A stretch of 64,000 bases of DNA, taken from the NCBI RefSeq assembly GCF_014655595.1, contig NZ_BNBL01000015.1, forward strand, positions 1 to 64,000. The letters run 5' to 3'. The notes under the pieces are model-generated. The model searched no databases and had not been told where the DNA came from. It saw only the letters and a list, made by a program, of their open reading frames with translations. How positions within the stretch are numbered: the first letter of the stretch is position 1; each line of letters opens with the position of its first letter. The stretch is from Streptomyces griseocarneus (GTDB lineage Bacteria; Actinomycetota; Actinomycetes; Streptomycetales; Streptomycetaceae). The position numbers were made by a program, and so were the translations under genes. Below, one piece after another: positions 52,640-61,584 of the stretch.

Positions 52640-53291
52640 ACGCGGGCCCTGCGACTCCTCCGGCTACCGCTGGGAGGTGCCCCCAGGCATGCCGTACCTC
52701 ACGGCGTTGTCGCACCACCCGAGCGCGCTCAGTACGCGGGCGGTGGTCCGCCTGCGATCCATCGCTGGTGGGTATGCAGCGCTCGGAACGGTGGGACGGA
52801 TCAGGCTCTTGGCCCTGCCTCTGTCCTGGCATGACTACCTACCTGATGGTGACTCAGGCGGCGTTCTGGCGTGAGCGCGAGGTTCACCAGCATTCTGTGT
52901 GGGGCAGGCCGGACGGGGCGGGGTGGCGCTGGCCACGCACCTCGCCTGCCGCCCGCCGGGCCCTCCGAGCCTGTCCACGAACGGATCGCAGCGGTGATCC
53001 GGGAACTGGAGGTGGCTCACCGGACGGTGACCGCCAGTCCTCACACAACCTGAGGGCTGACGGTCAGAACCGTCACCTATGGTTGGCCCTCGCCCTCGGA
53101 TTCCGGCCGGCGGCGGGGGCCTCTTTCTGCGTCCTGGCGAGGCCCGGTTCCGGGCCGACCCTCGCCAGCATCCACACCACGGGCTGCGCAGCTAACCGCG
53201 ATATGGCTGTACCCACACACGCTATCCCGACGCCCCTGCCCTGCGCGAGTGACTGCCAGGGTCCCGGTCAGGCCACCACAGTGCCGTCCGG
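52640..53291. other. Region without a supported gene
   Basis: A plus-strand stretch near 52960-53053 reads PSEPVHERIAAVIRELEVAH RTVTASP, protein-like but without context. No other frame is convincing. It may be remnant DNA between the hairpin and the broken gene at 53292. Confidence 0.35.
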
Positions 53292-53859
53292 TCAGACGGT
53301 GCGGCCGAGGTAGTCGGCGAGCCGGTCGAGGGCGGGGGCATCCTGCGCAGCGGTCTTGGACGGGCCGAACGTGCCCGTCCGGGAGCGGATCTCGTCGGGG
53401 TAGTTGCCGTATCAGGTCCGGAAGACCGCCTCAACGGCGCCCGGGTCGCCGACGCGGTCCTGGCCGGTGGCGGTGGCGAGGCCCCAGCCGTGCAGGACGG
53501 CCTCCAGCAGGTGCAGGTCGGGCAGGCGCGGCCCCAGCCCGCCGCCCGGAAGCGGCATCCGCCGCTCCAGCGCACCCTGGGTCTGCCAGGCAGCCAGGAC
53601 CTCCTTGGCTCCCTCGGCATAGACCTCCCCGGGCTGCCGCTCGCCGATGTGGTCCTGGGCGAACAGGGAGAAGTCGGGAGCACCACCCTGGGCAAGAATC
53701 ACGTAGTAGGGGTTGCCGGCCACGACATGATTGGCCAGGGTTCGTAAATCGAAGTCGTCGCACGGCGTGGGCCGCCCCGTACTGGTCCGGGGTGACGTTG
53801 CCGAGTAGCTGCGTTGTCCGGGTCAAGGCCTTGTCCAGCAGCTGGATGTCCTGGGACAT
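53292..53859 (-). pseudogene. TIGR03086-type DinB-like metal-binding protein, disrupted
   Basis: ATG 53859 begins MSQDIQLLDKALTRTTQLLG, NVTPDQYGAAHAV. A shift near 53765 is needed to continue with CDDFDLRTLANHVVAGNPYY and GERQPGEVYAEGAKEVLAAW, LPDLHLLEAVLHGWGLATAT. A TGA at about 53413 then interrupts VFRT before YGNYPDEIRSRTGTFGPSKT and DAPALDRLADYLGRTV. The family contains mycothiol-dependent and related metal-binding enzymes. Confidence 0.75.
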
Positions 53860-53974
53860 GACGAGCGCGCCCCTCCATCGAATGGGTGTGTGGACGCCTG
53901 TGTGGCCGGAAGACCATCAGGCACGCCGAACCGCCCCTGCTCCAGGGCCCAGGTGCGTCGGCAGCCTCAGAAAG

Positions 53975-54150
53975 TCAGATCAGCATCGCGTGGCCGGTGG
54001 ACGCGGCACCCCGGAAGAACTCTGTCAGGGGCGTGAACAGGTCGCGGGCCCACTCCAGTGAAGCCGACGAGTCCCAGGCCTGGGGGTCTCGAAGAACCGG
54101 CGTCCGGCGCCCTGTCACGATGTCGGGCGAGTCCTCGCCACTGGCCGTGC
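53975..54150 (-). pseudogene. C-terminal fragment of an unidentified protein
   Basis: TGRRTPVLRDPQAWDSSASL then EWARDLFTPLTEFFRGAAST and a stop. It resembles the end of a Streptomyces hypothetical family; the upstream frame (to 54238) loses protein character. Confidence 0.4.
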
Positions 54151-54336
54151 GGCCGACCTGGCCCCGGGCGGGGAGGTTTTGGTGCACCGGGCGGCGAGCC
54201 GGGAGGCTGTCGCACGACTTCCCCCTGGCGGTAATCAAGAGCGAGTCGCTATTCGGTTCCGATCACCACGCCAGCCCCGGAATCTTGCTCCGTGGGGCGG
54301 AACTTCCTGTGGTGTGACCGTGAAGGCGATCTTGGG

Positions 54337-54700
54337 ATGCCGCGGAGCGCCCGGGGCTGGCTGCCGCCCGAGCACTTGTGCTGGAAGGCCCTCGACGTCG
54401 CCGGAAAACTCGATCTTTCGGCGTTCGACGGCAGCTACCGCGCCGACAGGCAAGGAGGGGCCGCCTACTCTCCCTCGAGCACGGTCGCGCTGATTCTGTA
54501 CTGCCGCAGCAAGGGAGTGTGGGCATCCCGCCGAATCGAGCAAGCTTGCTGGGATGACGTGGGCTGCCGGGTCATCACTGCCAACCGCAGGGTTGATCAC
54601 TCCACCGTCGCGCGGTTCGTGCGACGCCACCGTGATGCCCTGAAGTCACTGTTCGTGCAGATGCTGGCGTTACGCGGCCGACGGGGTCTGGTGGATCTCA
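54337..54700 (+). pseudogene. IS1182-family transposase, N-terminal part
   Basis: PRSARGWLPPEHLCWKALDV, AFDGSYRADRQGGAAYSPSS, VALILYCRSKGVWASRRIEQ, ACWDDVGCRVITANRRVDHS, TVARFVRRHRDALKSLFVQM match the N-terminal region of IS1182 transposases. The frame ends at ERLTDGDL, where a duplicated segment begins. The catalytic domain is gone. Confidence 0.85.
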
Positions 54701-54723
54701 CGGCGGCGGGTGAACGACTCACC

Positions 54724-55102
54724 GATGGGGATCTCTGAAATCGGCCAGGGGTACTCGTCGCCTCACGCGGTCCCGTTGCTCAACCAAGCGGGGAGTTCAA
54801 CGAACACTGCACGCATCGCCGTCCGGGGCCCCCGCCCTCTCAACGCCTGCTCCGGATACTCCGCGTGAAGCTGCGCCCAGCGCCTGGGGGATGATCGGTG
54901 CGTGAGCTTCTCCGTGCATGCCAAACGCGTCCGTGACCGCGGTCTTCCCCTCGTCCGGCGCCACCGCGCCCTGCGGGACGCTGTGGGGCTCTACTGCCCG
55001 CTCGGCTTCCACGGCACCTGGGCCTACCTCAGCACAGCAGGGGACCTGCGCAACGACGAAAAGGCACTGCTGCGCGCCTTGGAGATGCTGGAGGCCAGCC
55101 GG
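54724..55102 (+). repeat. Inverted duplication, copy 1
   Basis: This segment is more than 90 percent identical, by eye, to the reverse complement of 58882-59208. Copy 1 has about 52 extra bases around 54868-54919, which include the GTG start of the gene at 54902. It carries the promoter region and first 60 or so codons of that gene. Confidence 0.85.
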
Positions 55103-55573
55103 ACAGTATGGATCAGGGAGACCGAGGCATTCGCCGAGCACCGCCGCGGGGAGAAGACCCGGCACCGGCGTACCCCGCCGCGGGCGCAGGTGCGTTACGT
55201 GTACGGGCCCCGTTGGCCCGGCCCCCAGGGCAAGCCCGCGATGCTCGAAGAGGTCAGGCGGCTGTGGACCGATTTCGCCCGGGCACCGTTTCCCAGCATC
55301 CCGCGCGAGGACAAGAGCGTCCTGGCCGAGCTGGACACGTGGCTGGCCGGGTGCATCTCGACGTACCTCGCAAACGACGGGAGCCTTGACGCTGGCCGTC
55401 GGCGCATTGTCACCGAGCGGGCGCCCGAACTACGCCGGTATCTGCCCCGGCTGGGCCACCCGTCGAACTTTCCCGAGGCGTTCAGATACTTCCATGCCCT
55501 GCTCAAGATGGCCGAACTGGTGGCCAACAGCCTTGGAGAGGGAATTCCAGGTGTTTACAGTCAAAAAGCATAG
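54902..55573 (+). CDS. Hypothetical protein, 223 residues
   Basis: GTG 54902 starts VSFSVHAKRVRDRGLPLVRR, HRALRDAVGLYCPLGFHGTW, AYLSTAGDLRNDEKALLRAL. The C-terminal half is helical (LAELDTWLAGCISTYLANDG, RRYLPRLGHPSNFPEAFRYF). There is no signal peptide or membrane helix. The family is unknown. Its first part is duplicated, inverted, at 58882-59208. The C-terminus here is intact (GEGIPGVYSQKA). Confidence 0.65.
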   Translation: MSFSVHAKRVRDRGLPLVRRHRALRDAVGLYCPLGFHGTWAYLSTAGDLRNDEKALLRALEMLEASRTVWIRETEAFAEHRRGEKTRHRRTPPRAQVRYVYGPRWPGPQGKPAMLEEVRRLWTDFARAPFPSIPREDKSVLAELDTWLAGCISTYLANDGSLDAGRRRIVTERAPELRRYLPRLGHPSNFPEAFRYFHALLKMAELVANSLGEGIPGVYSQKA

Positions 55574-55639
55574 ATGGGATGCAGGCGATCACGCCATGCA
55601 CACAGGAGAGCCTGGGGACCCAGGGCGCGTATTTGGTTG

Positions 55640-55930
55640 TGATCAAGGAGTGGCTCGCGTGAGGTCCTTGATCCAGATCATCGCGGCGCGGAGGTGGAGG
55701 CCGGCGAGGCAGCTCCCCGGGGTCTTGTCGTAGCGGGTGGCGATACCCGGCATGCCTTCATCCTGTTGATGGCACACTCGAACTGCGGGCTGTCCGCCGC
55801 CTGGCCCGCAGTCAGGACGAACGCCGACGGGCGGCACTCGCGGTCGGCGGCGAGATGGACCTTGCTGGTCTGCCCACCTCTGGAACGTCCGAGGAGGGCG
55901 GCCTTCAGCCGGAGTTTGCACCGGCGCCGG
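55640..55930 (-). pseudogene. IS5-family transposase, C-terminal remnant
   Basis: Reading across two frames: VHLAADRECRPSAFVLTAGQ, AADSPQFECAINRMK, then GMPGIATRYDKTPGSCLAGL, HLRAAMIWIKDLTRATP before a stop. This is the typical DDE_Tnp_1 C-terminus of Streptomyces IS5-type elements, with an internal deletion that joins the early and late parts. Confidence 0.8.
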
Positions 55931-56151
55931 ATACGTCGTCACTCCTCCCGTCCGGGATCCGCCTCGGTGTCCTGCCCGTTTCGTTCCCCGAGACCGCCCC
56001 CTTTGACCTCGTGCTCGGGATACGGGCCGTACCCGCCGACCGGCAGGCACGACCCACTGAACTCACGTTCCACATCTGCTAGTTGCACGCGCTTCACGCC
56101 AGCAGACCTAACGCCCCAAACCCCACCGCGAGGGCGAGCCCTACATATTGA

Positions 56152-56577
56152 TCACGACTCGATGCGCGCCCCGGAAGCCGTGTCGGCCCGGAGCGACGCG
56201 TTCTCGCGGCGCCTGGTGCGCCGGGCTCCGGCCAGCAGCAGGCCGGCCGCGACCAGGAGGACCAGCAAGGGCGAGGGCCCGTCGACCACGAAGCCCACGA
56301 CGACCCACGCCACCATGGCCCACGGGATGAACAGCGGCGGCGTCATACCGCGGCGGTCCAGCCACAGCACGGTCAGACCGATCAGAAGAAGCGGCGGTCC
56401 GAAACTGAACACCGAGTACCACCACGCGACGGTGGCGTCACTCATCTCGGGGTAGTCCCCCAAGTTCCAGACCCCGCCAAACCATGCTCCAGCGTGGTCC
56501 GGGGCTGCTTCGACGAGGCTGCCCAGCGTGTGCCCGAGTCCGGCGAGGGCGATGATCCAACCTGCCCACTTAACCAT
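56152..56577 (-). CDS. DUF6463 membrane protein
   Basis: A 141-residue protein with four membrane helices (WAGWIIALAGLGHTLGSLVE, VAWWYSVFSFGPPLLLIGLT, PLFIPWAMVAWVVVGFVVDG, PLLVLLVAAGLLLAGARR). The N-terminal WAGWIIALAGLGHTLGSL is typical of DUF6463. It diverges from a TetR gene, and these two are commonly paired in Streptomyces. It is probably TetR-repressed. Function unknown. Confidence 0.85.
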   Translation of the reverse strand: MVKWAGWIIALAGLGHTLGSLVEAAPDHAGAWFGGVWNLGDYPEMSDATVAWWYSVFSFGPPLLLIGLTVLWLDRRGMTPPLFIPWAMVAWVVVGFVVDGPSPLLVLLVAAGLLLAGARRTRRRENASLRADTASGARIES

Positions 56578-56745
56578 CCGATTTCTCCGTTCTCACTTCG
56601 AAGCCGACCGGGCGGACGAACAGGTACCGGAACGGGAGGATCCCCGCCGTGTACAGCCATCCGAACAAGCCGTTCCGCCGAATTCCTCGATGCGTTCGGG
56701 AGCGGGGCAGTGGGAGGCGGCGGAACCGCAGCCATGGCCCTCTCT

Positions 56746-56767
56746 GGTTATACAGCTATGTACAACC
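56746..56767. promoter_or_regulatory. Probable TetR operator
   Basis: GGTTATACA and TGTACAACC form an inverted repeat (8 of 9 pairs) around a 4-base centre, 8 bases before the TetR start. The position fits autoregulation and control of the divergent DUF6463 gene. Confidence 0.65.
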
Positions 56768-56774
56768 AACGGAA

Positions 56775-57383
56775 ATGCAAGGTGGATCACACGATGGGCA
56801 GGCTGCGCACACCGCGCGGGTGTGGGTCGAAGAGGGACTTCGGGCGCTGGCCACGGGCGGCGTGGATGCGGTGCGCGTCGAGGCCCTGGCCAAGGCACTG
56901 GGCGTCACCAGGGGCGGGTTTTACGGCTACTTCGCCAACCGTGACGCGCTGCTGACGGAGATGCTCGACGCCTGGGAGCGAGAGAGCATCGACGACGTCC
57001 TCGACCGGATCGAGCACGAGAGCGGCGGCGTTCTGGACAAGATCCGGCTGGCCGGGCAACTCACCTTCTCCAGCGACCGCCTGCTGCCCATAGACCTGGC
57101 CATCCGCGACTGGGCCCGCCGCGACCAGGCGGTCGCCGACCGCCTGCGCCGCGTGGACAACCGGCGCATGCAGCTGCTACGCGACGCATTCAGCACTCTC
57201 TGCACAGACCCCGACGAGGCCGAGGCCCGCAGCCTGCTCGCCTTCTGCATGGCCATCGGCAGCCACTTCCTCGCCGCCGATCACCCCGGCCGCACCCGCG
57301 CCCAGGTTCGCGCCCACGCCAGCGAGTTCATCTTCAACCGCTCGCCCGGCAAGGCCGACCCCACGGACCTGCCAGCGAGCTAG
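56775..57383 (+). CDS. TetR-family transcriptional regulator
   Basis: A 202-residue protein. The HTH is in ARVWVEEGLRALATGGVDAV, RVEALAKALGVTRGGFYGYF, NRDALL, the TetR core. The C-terminal ligand domain is of the TetR_C type with LPIDLAIRDWARRDQAVADR. ATG 56775 is used; the operator ends 8 bases before it. It probably represses the divergent DUF6463 gene; the ligand is unknown. Confidence 0.85.
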   Translation: MQGGSHDGQAAHTARVWVEEGLRALATGGVDAVRVEALAKALGVTRGGFYGYFANRDALLTEMLDAWERESIDDVLDRIEHESGGVLDKIRLAGQLTFSSDRLLPIDLAIRDWARRDQAVADRLRRVDNRRMQLLRDAFSTLCTDPDEAEARSLLAFCMAIGSHFLAADHPGRTRAQVRAHASEFIFNRSPGKADPTDLPAS

Positions 57384-57559
57384 GTGTTCCCTCCGGGAGG
57401 TTGCGAACGGCCGGCCAGGCGCCGACGCCGCGCGACAATCCAAGAGTATGGCCGTGGCCCCCGCCGCGAAGCTGAGAGCTCGTATGGACACGTAGACAGG
57501 TAGACAGGTAAACAGCCTCAAGTTCAGACAGATCTGGGCAGTCGGGCTTCCCTGCACTC

Positions 57560-58672
57560 TCAGCCGACGTGGAGAACCCGAAAGCGATCGGGTTCCGCCG
57601 GGTCGCGGTCAACGACTTGGATTGGTGTCCAAGTCCATTGCCAGACGCTGATGCCCGGCGTGCGGGAGAACCGGATCGGCCCGCGGGTGCCGTCGACCGA
57701 CACGCGCGGCCATGCCTCGGCGATGGCCGCCCGGTCCGTGCCGTGGGAACGCAGCACCTCGGCGAGGACGGCGACGGTGTCCCAGCCCTCGAAGGCGACG
57801 AAGGAGGGCGCTTCGCCCAGCCGCTCGCGGAGCTCCTTCCCGACGCGTTCGCCGAGCGGACCGAGGCGCTCGGGCAGGTAGCGCAGGAACGGGATCCCGG
57901 CGCCGTCCTCACCCAGCGCCGCCGTCCATTCGGCGAACTCCGGTTGTCCGGCCGGGGCGCCGATCAGGATCTCCGCGAGCCGCCGGTCGCCCCGGACGGC
58001 CCTGACGAGCGGCACCGCCGGCTCGGGATGGCCGGCCAGCAGGAGGAGCGCCGTCGCGCCGTGGTCGACGAGCGCGTCGCACAGGGCCCCGGGAGTGAGC
58101 GCGTTCGTGTCGAGTTCGACGACGGTGCCGCCGCGGGGAGCGAGGTGGTCCCGCAGGAGGCGGGTCCCGGACGCCCAGTAGACGCTCGGCTGGGTCGCCA
58201 CGGCGATCCGACGCCGGCCCGCGCCGAGGAGGAAGTCCGCGTAGATCCGCCAGCCGCGGGACTGCACCGGGGCCAGGCGCGCGACCCACTCCGTCGGCTC
58301 CTCGGTGAGCGCGTCGAGCACCGCGGACGAGCAGACGAACGGCACGCCGAGGGCGTCGGCCCGGGCGGCGGCGGCGCGGGCGACGACGCTGTGGTACTCG
58401 CCCGCCACGGCGGCCACGCCCAGGCCGGCCAGTTCGTCCACCGCTGCCGCAGCCCGCTCCGGATCGGCCGCGGTGTCCCGGACCACCAGCTCCAGCGGTC
58501 TGCCGTCGATCCCGCCGGCATCGTTGACCTCGCGAACGGCCAGGTCGAGTCCGGCGAGCAGGTGCCGGCCCGCCTCGACCCAGCCGGGCCGCGACAGCGG
58601 GACGAGAGCGCCCAGGCGGACGGACGAGCTGTCTGTGTGCTCCGCTCCGGACGGCGATGGTGGCGTGTTCAT
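57560..58672 (-). CDS. Periplasmic-binding-fold protein (branched-chain amino-acid/amide type)
   Basis: A 370-residue protein with the two-lobe binding fold of the LivJ/AmiC group: VRLGALVPLSRPGWVEAGRH at the N-terminus, LAVREVNDAGGIDGRPLELV, VAAVAGEYHSVVARAAAARA, SFVAFEGWDTVAVLAEVLRS. There is no signal peptide or lipobox, so it is probably cytoplasmic. Members without export signals often act as sensors, as in amidase regulators. No permease or ATPase gene is adjacent, so a stand-alone sensory role is an inference. ATG 58672 has GGGGAG about ten bases upstream. Confidence 0.8.
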   Translation of the reverse strand: MNTPPSPSGAEHTDSSSVRLGALVPLSRPGWVEAGRHLLAGLDLAVREVNDAGGIDGRPLELVVRDTAADPERAAAAVDELAGLGVAAVAGEYHSVVARAAAARADALGVPFVCSSAVLDALTEEPTEWVARLAPVQSRGWRIYADFLLGAGRRRIAVATQPSVYWASGTRLLRDHLAPRGGTVVELDTNALTPGALCDALVDHGATALLLLAGHPEPAVPLVRAVRGDRRLAEILIGAPAGQPEFAEWTAALGEDGAGIPFLRYLPERLGPLGERVGKELRERLGEAPSFVAFEGWDTVAVLAEVLRSHGTDRAAIAEAWPRVSVDGTRGPIRFSRTPGISVWQWTWTPIQVVDRDPAEPDRFRVLHVG

Positions 58673-58881
58673 CGGGTGGCGTCTCCCCTTGGACGATGCG
58701 GTCGCGGTCCGCCCGGAACGCGCGCGGCCGGGGCAGGTGATTCGCGTTCATCACGTCTCGCCGAGGCAGGCGCGCCCGGTGACCATTGCCGGTCATTGGA
58801 TCCACCACCATCGCCAACAGGCAACCAATTATTCGTTCGCCGACCTGCCAAGCTTCATCGTCATCAGCACCAACGAGGGCC

Positions 58882-59208
58882 CGGCTGGCCTCCAGCGTCT
58901 CCAGGGCGCGCAGCAGTGCCTCTTCGTCGTTGCGCAGGTCCCCTGCTGAGCTGAGGTAGGCCCAGGTGCCGTGGAAGCCGAGCGGGCAGTAGAGCCCCAG
59001 AGCGTCCCGCAGGGCACGGTGGCGCCGGACGAGGGGAAGACCGCGGTCACGGACGCGTTTGGCATGCACGGAGTATCCGGAACAGGCATTGAGCGGGCCG
59101 GGTCCCCGGACGGTGATGCGTGCAGTGCTCGTTGAACTTCCCACTCGGTTGAACAACGGGACCGAGTGAGGCGACGAGTACCCCTGGCCGATTTCAGAGA
59201 TCCCCATC
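58882..59208 (-). repeat. Inverted duplication, copy 2 (partial, 52-base deletion)
   Basis: Reverse complement of copy 1 with the same start (GATGGGGATCTCTG) and end (CCAGCCGG), but lacking about 52 bases, including the GTG start of the gene in copy 1. The gene's first 60 codons run on into unrelated sequence here, so this copy is not functional. Confidence 0.85.
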
Positions 59209-60064
59209 ACCCCGGGCGCTACTCCCCCGTGTACTCGTACGACGCTCGTGGTGGCGTGCCGCTCGGTCGTACCGTGCCCGACCTCCACCCCCAGGCTCGG
59301 CGGCCCTGACTCGTAGTACAGCCCTTCCCCCACGCCGGCCCGGGGCCGGTCGTCCTCCGCCAGCATCATCAGCCCGTCCGCCACCCAGCTCTGCACCGGC
59401 GGCGCGAGCGGAGTGGTGATGACGGGCCGGTCGTGCCCGGGCAGCATCACCGCCAGGGCCCGCGGCCGCGAGCAGGGGCAGGACATCCGACGTCACAACA
59501 GCAGCCACTCCCCCACCGGCCACGGGCACGGCTCCACCAGAACAGGCCCACGGCCAGGTGCGGCCAACCCGGCACCGGATCGGCGCCGGCGAGGACAACC
59601 GGCCGTGGGCCGGGCACAACACCCTCGGGGGCGCCGGAGACCATCGCCTCCGGCGCCCCCGCCAGACACCCAGGAACGCGGGACCGGACAATGCCACGCA
59701 TGCCGAGCCCGACCGGGACGGGCATCGGAAGGCCGCACGTCCCCGCCGGGCGCGGGCATCACCGCGGCGCCGGCGGGCACTACGGCAGCCCCCCAGCCAG
59801 GAGCGGCACGGCGTCGACCAGGACCGCGACCGGCATCGGCATCGGCATCGGCATCGGCAAGGCACACAGCACCTGCGGCACCCCGTGAGGGCCGCGAGGT
59901 GCCGACCGCGTCGGTTCCTGGACCCGGTCCTCACCCAAGGCCGGCGTTGTCCCAGCGGCCTCCTCGGGCGGTGCCAGACCAGTTCGGCAACAGCCCACCG
60001 GAGACTCTTCGCCAGCACGGCGCTGAGCCCGATGCGGAGTGTCGACTGGCGGCGGGCCGGCTAA
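59209..60064. other. Region without a supported gene; contains a hexanucleotide repeat
   Basis: A minus-strand frame (59209-59425) reads VITTPLAPPVQSWVADGLMM, LAEDDRPRAGVGEGLYYESG and may be a relic. The plus strand 59433-59888 is Pro/Arg/Gly-rich and ends in a GI repeat from four GGCATC units at 59833-59856. No family is recognised and no strong start site is seen. Confidence 0.4.
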
Positions 60065-60301
60065 TCACCAGCTGGTGATGGCCTCTCCGTTGTGCGGGCC
60101 GCCGACGCACATGTACATCGGGGGGAACCAGAAGATCTGCCGGATGCGGCCACCGCTGTCGACGCACTGCTGTGCGCTGACCAGCACCTGTGCACTGTCG
60201 TCGGTGCTGTCGGCATAGGCAGGCGAGGCGAGCACGGCGCCTGCCCCACTCAGCAGGATGGCCGCTGCGAGCGTGCCTAAGGCACGGTGGAATCGGTTCA
60301 T
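60065..60301 (-). CDS. Small secreted protein, 78 residues
   Basis: ATG 60301 has GGGGAGG seven bases upstream. The signal peptide (LGTLAAAILLSGAGAVLASP) is cut after AYA, giving a mature peptide of about 47 residues with two Cys (SAQQCVDSGGRIRQ, MYMCVGGPHNGEA). These could form a disulfide. The family is unknown. It stands alone. Confidence 0.75.
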   Translation of the reverse strand: MNRFHRALGTLAAAILLSGAGAVLASPAYADSTDDSAQVLVSAQQCVDSGGRIRQIFWFPPMYMCVGGPHNGEAITSW

Positions 60302-60480
60302 GGCTGAGCCTCCCCAGTGGAAGAGCGCCACCACGGCGGGCGCCCGGTGACGGGATCCCGGACGGCCAGGGCGCACACCAGAGATCCGGAAGGTGTCTAT
60401 CCATATCGTGATCAGACGAACGCCCGGCAGCCAGCGCACTGATGCGTGGCATGCCACACCCTCACCCACACGCTCCCTGA

Positions 60481-60870
60481 CATGGCCCCGCGCGCTGTTG
60501 CTCTGCCGACACATCAGGCGTCCTCTGCCCTCAGCCTTGCCCGCGCGCTTCGAGGCACAGGTGAGCCGGCAACACGTCACCTGGTCCTCTACCAGCAGGT
60601 ATTCGACCCGTACTTCAAGCAGCTGTGATGGAACTATGTCACCTCGATCGGGACCGGCGACCTGCCGTACGTGCTCGCCTGCGCGGTCATCCGCCCGGAG
60701 ACCAACCTGACCGACCAGGACACGGTCGCCCGGCTGCTGGCGCCCGAGACGGCCGCCGACCGGGCTGCGCCGTCGCCCAGTACATCGCCGTGAACGAGGA
60801 CACGTCCCGGTCGTACCGAGGCCTCTTCCCCGAGGCGATCAAGGACAGCGAAGCCCGCCGGCTGCTGTGA
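60481..60870 (+). pseudogene. Unidentified broken gene upstream of the YcaO remnant
   Basis: A frame from 60481 reads MAPRAVALPTHQASSALSLA then LVLYQQVFDPYFKQL, hits TGA at 60626, and continues WNYVTSIGTGDLPYVLACAV, IRPETNLTDQDTVARLLAPE. Another frame continues AVAQYIAVNEDTSRSYRGLF and ends at 60870. The coding sense is clear but the family is not recognised. Confidence 0.4.
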
Positions 60871-60898
60871 TTATTCTCGATGGAACGTACGGGCCAGG

Positions 60899-61250
60899 AT
60901 GCCCGAAGAGACATGGCAGGTGCTGGAGCCCGAACTGGAGCGGTGGGGCATCACGCGCGTCGCCTGGCTCACCGGCCTGGACTATCTCGGCATTCCCGTA
61001 TGGACAGCGATCCGCCCGCGCTCGCACAGCCTCGTCACCTCGCAAGGCAAAGGCGCCACCGACACACTGGCCAAGATTCCGGCCGTATTGGAGGGCGCCG
61101 AGCTGTGGCATGCCGAGCAACCCGTCCCCATCGTGATGCGCGGCTCCCACCACGCGCTCGACGTGCCCTACCCGATGACCGCGCTGCCAGTGAAGGTGGA
61201 GCACGAGGGCCTGGACTTTTTCCTGGTCGAAACCCATCTGCCAGAGGCTT
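60899..61250 (+). pseudogene. YcaO-domain protein, N-terminal fragment
   Basis: ATG 60899 starts MPEETWQVLEPELERWGITR, then VAWLTGLDYLGIPVWTAIRP, SHSLVTSQGKGATDTLAKIP, AVLEGAELWHAEQPVPIVMR. These match the beginning of the YcaO ATP-dependent cyclodehydratase/thioamidation domain. A normal domain is about 350-400 residues; here only about 115 remain before unrelated sequence, so the ATP-binding part is lost. YcaO enzymes act on ribosomal peptides or proteins. Confidence 0.75.
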
Positions 61251-61518
61251 CACCTCTCTGTCAGCCCAACTGACCATCTTCAACGACAGGTTGACAAAAT
61301 CTCACTGCCTTAAGAACGGGGCCCTGTTCGACGAGAAGATCGCCTTCCCCACTGAGCTGGCTGCCGCAGATTGACGTTTTGACAGCGCCGGGTGTCTCAA
61401 CTACTCACGCCCGAATGGCTATCAGTCGACCGGATACCCCCGGGAGATCACCCTGAAGTGCCCGGGCAACCATGACGACTGGGTGACCGAACTGCAGGCG
61501 CCGGTGACCACGTCCTGA
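61251..61518 (+). pseudogene. C-terminal remnant of a secreted protein, possibly I36-inhibitor-like
   Basis: One frame reads FTSLSAQLTIFNDRLTKSHC then LKNGALFDEKIAFPTELAAA and stops at about 61374; the next frame reads SAGCLNYSRPNGYQSTGYPR then EITLKCPGNHDDWVTELQAP. The FNDR...C pattern resembles beta/gamma-crystallin-like secreted inhibitors. It is fused directly to the YcaO remnant. Confidence 0.4.
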
Positions 61519-61527
61519 CACTGGGCA

Positions 61528-61557
61528 TCGGTCCCGGACGAGGCCGTCCGGGACCGA
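61528..61557. terminator. Terminator between the secreted remnant and the PLD gene
   Basis: A 13-bp perfect stem (TCGGTCCCGGACG and its complement) with a 4-base loop lies 28 bases beyond the end of the leftward PLD-like gene. Confidence 0.8.
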
Positions 61558-61584
61558 GCATCATGGTCAAGTGCACCGCGGTGT

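Noticed and set aside
59433..59888. 151-residue plus-strand frame with a Gly-Ile repeat
   Set aside because: Low-complexity Pro/Arg/Gly composition, no ribosome binding site, repeat arises from a hexanucleotide; no support for coding.
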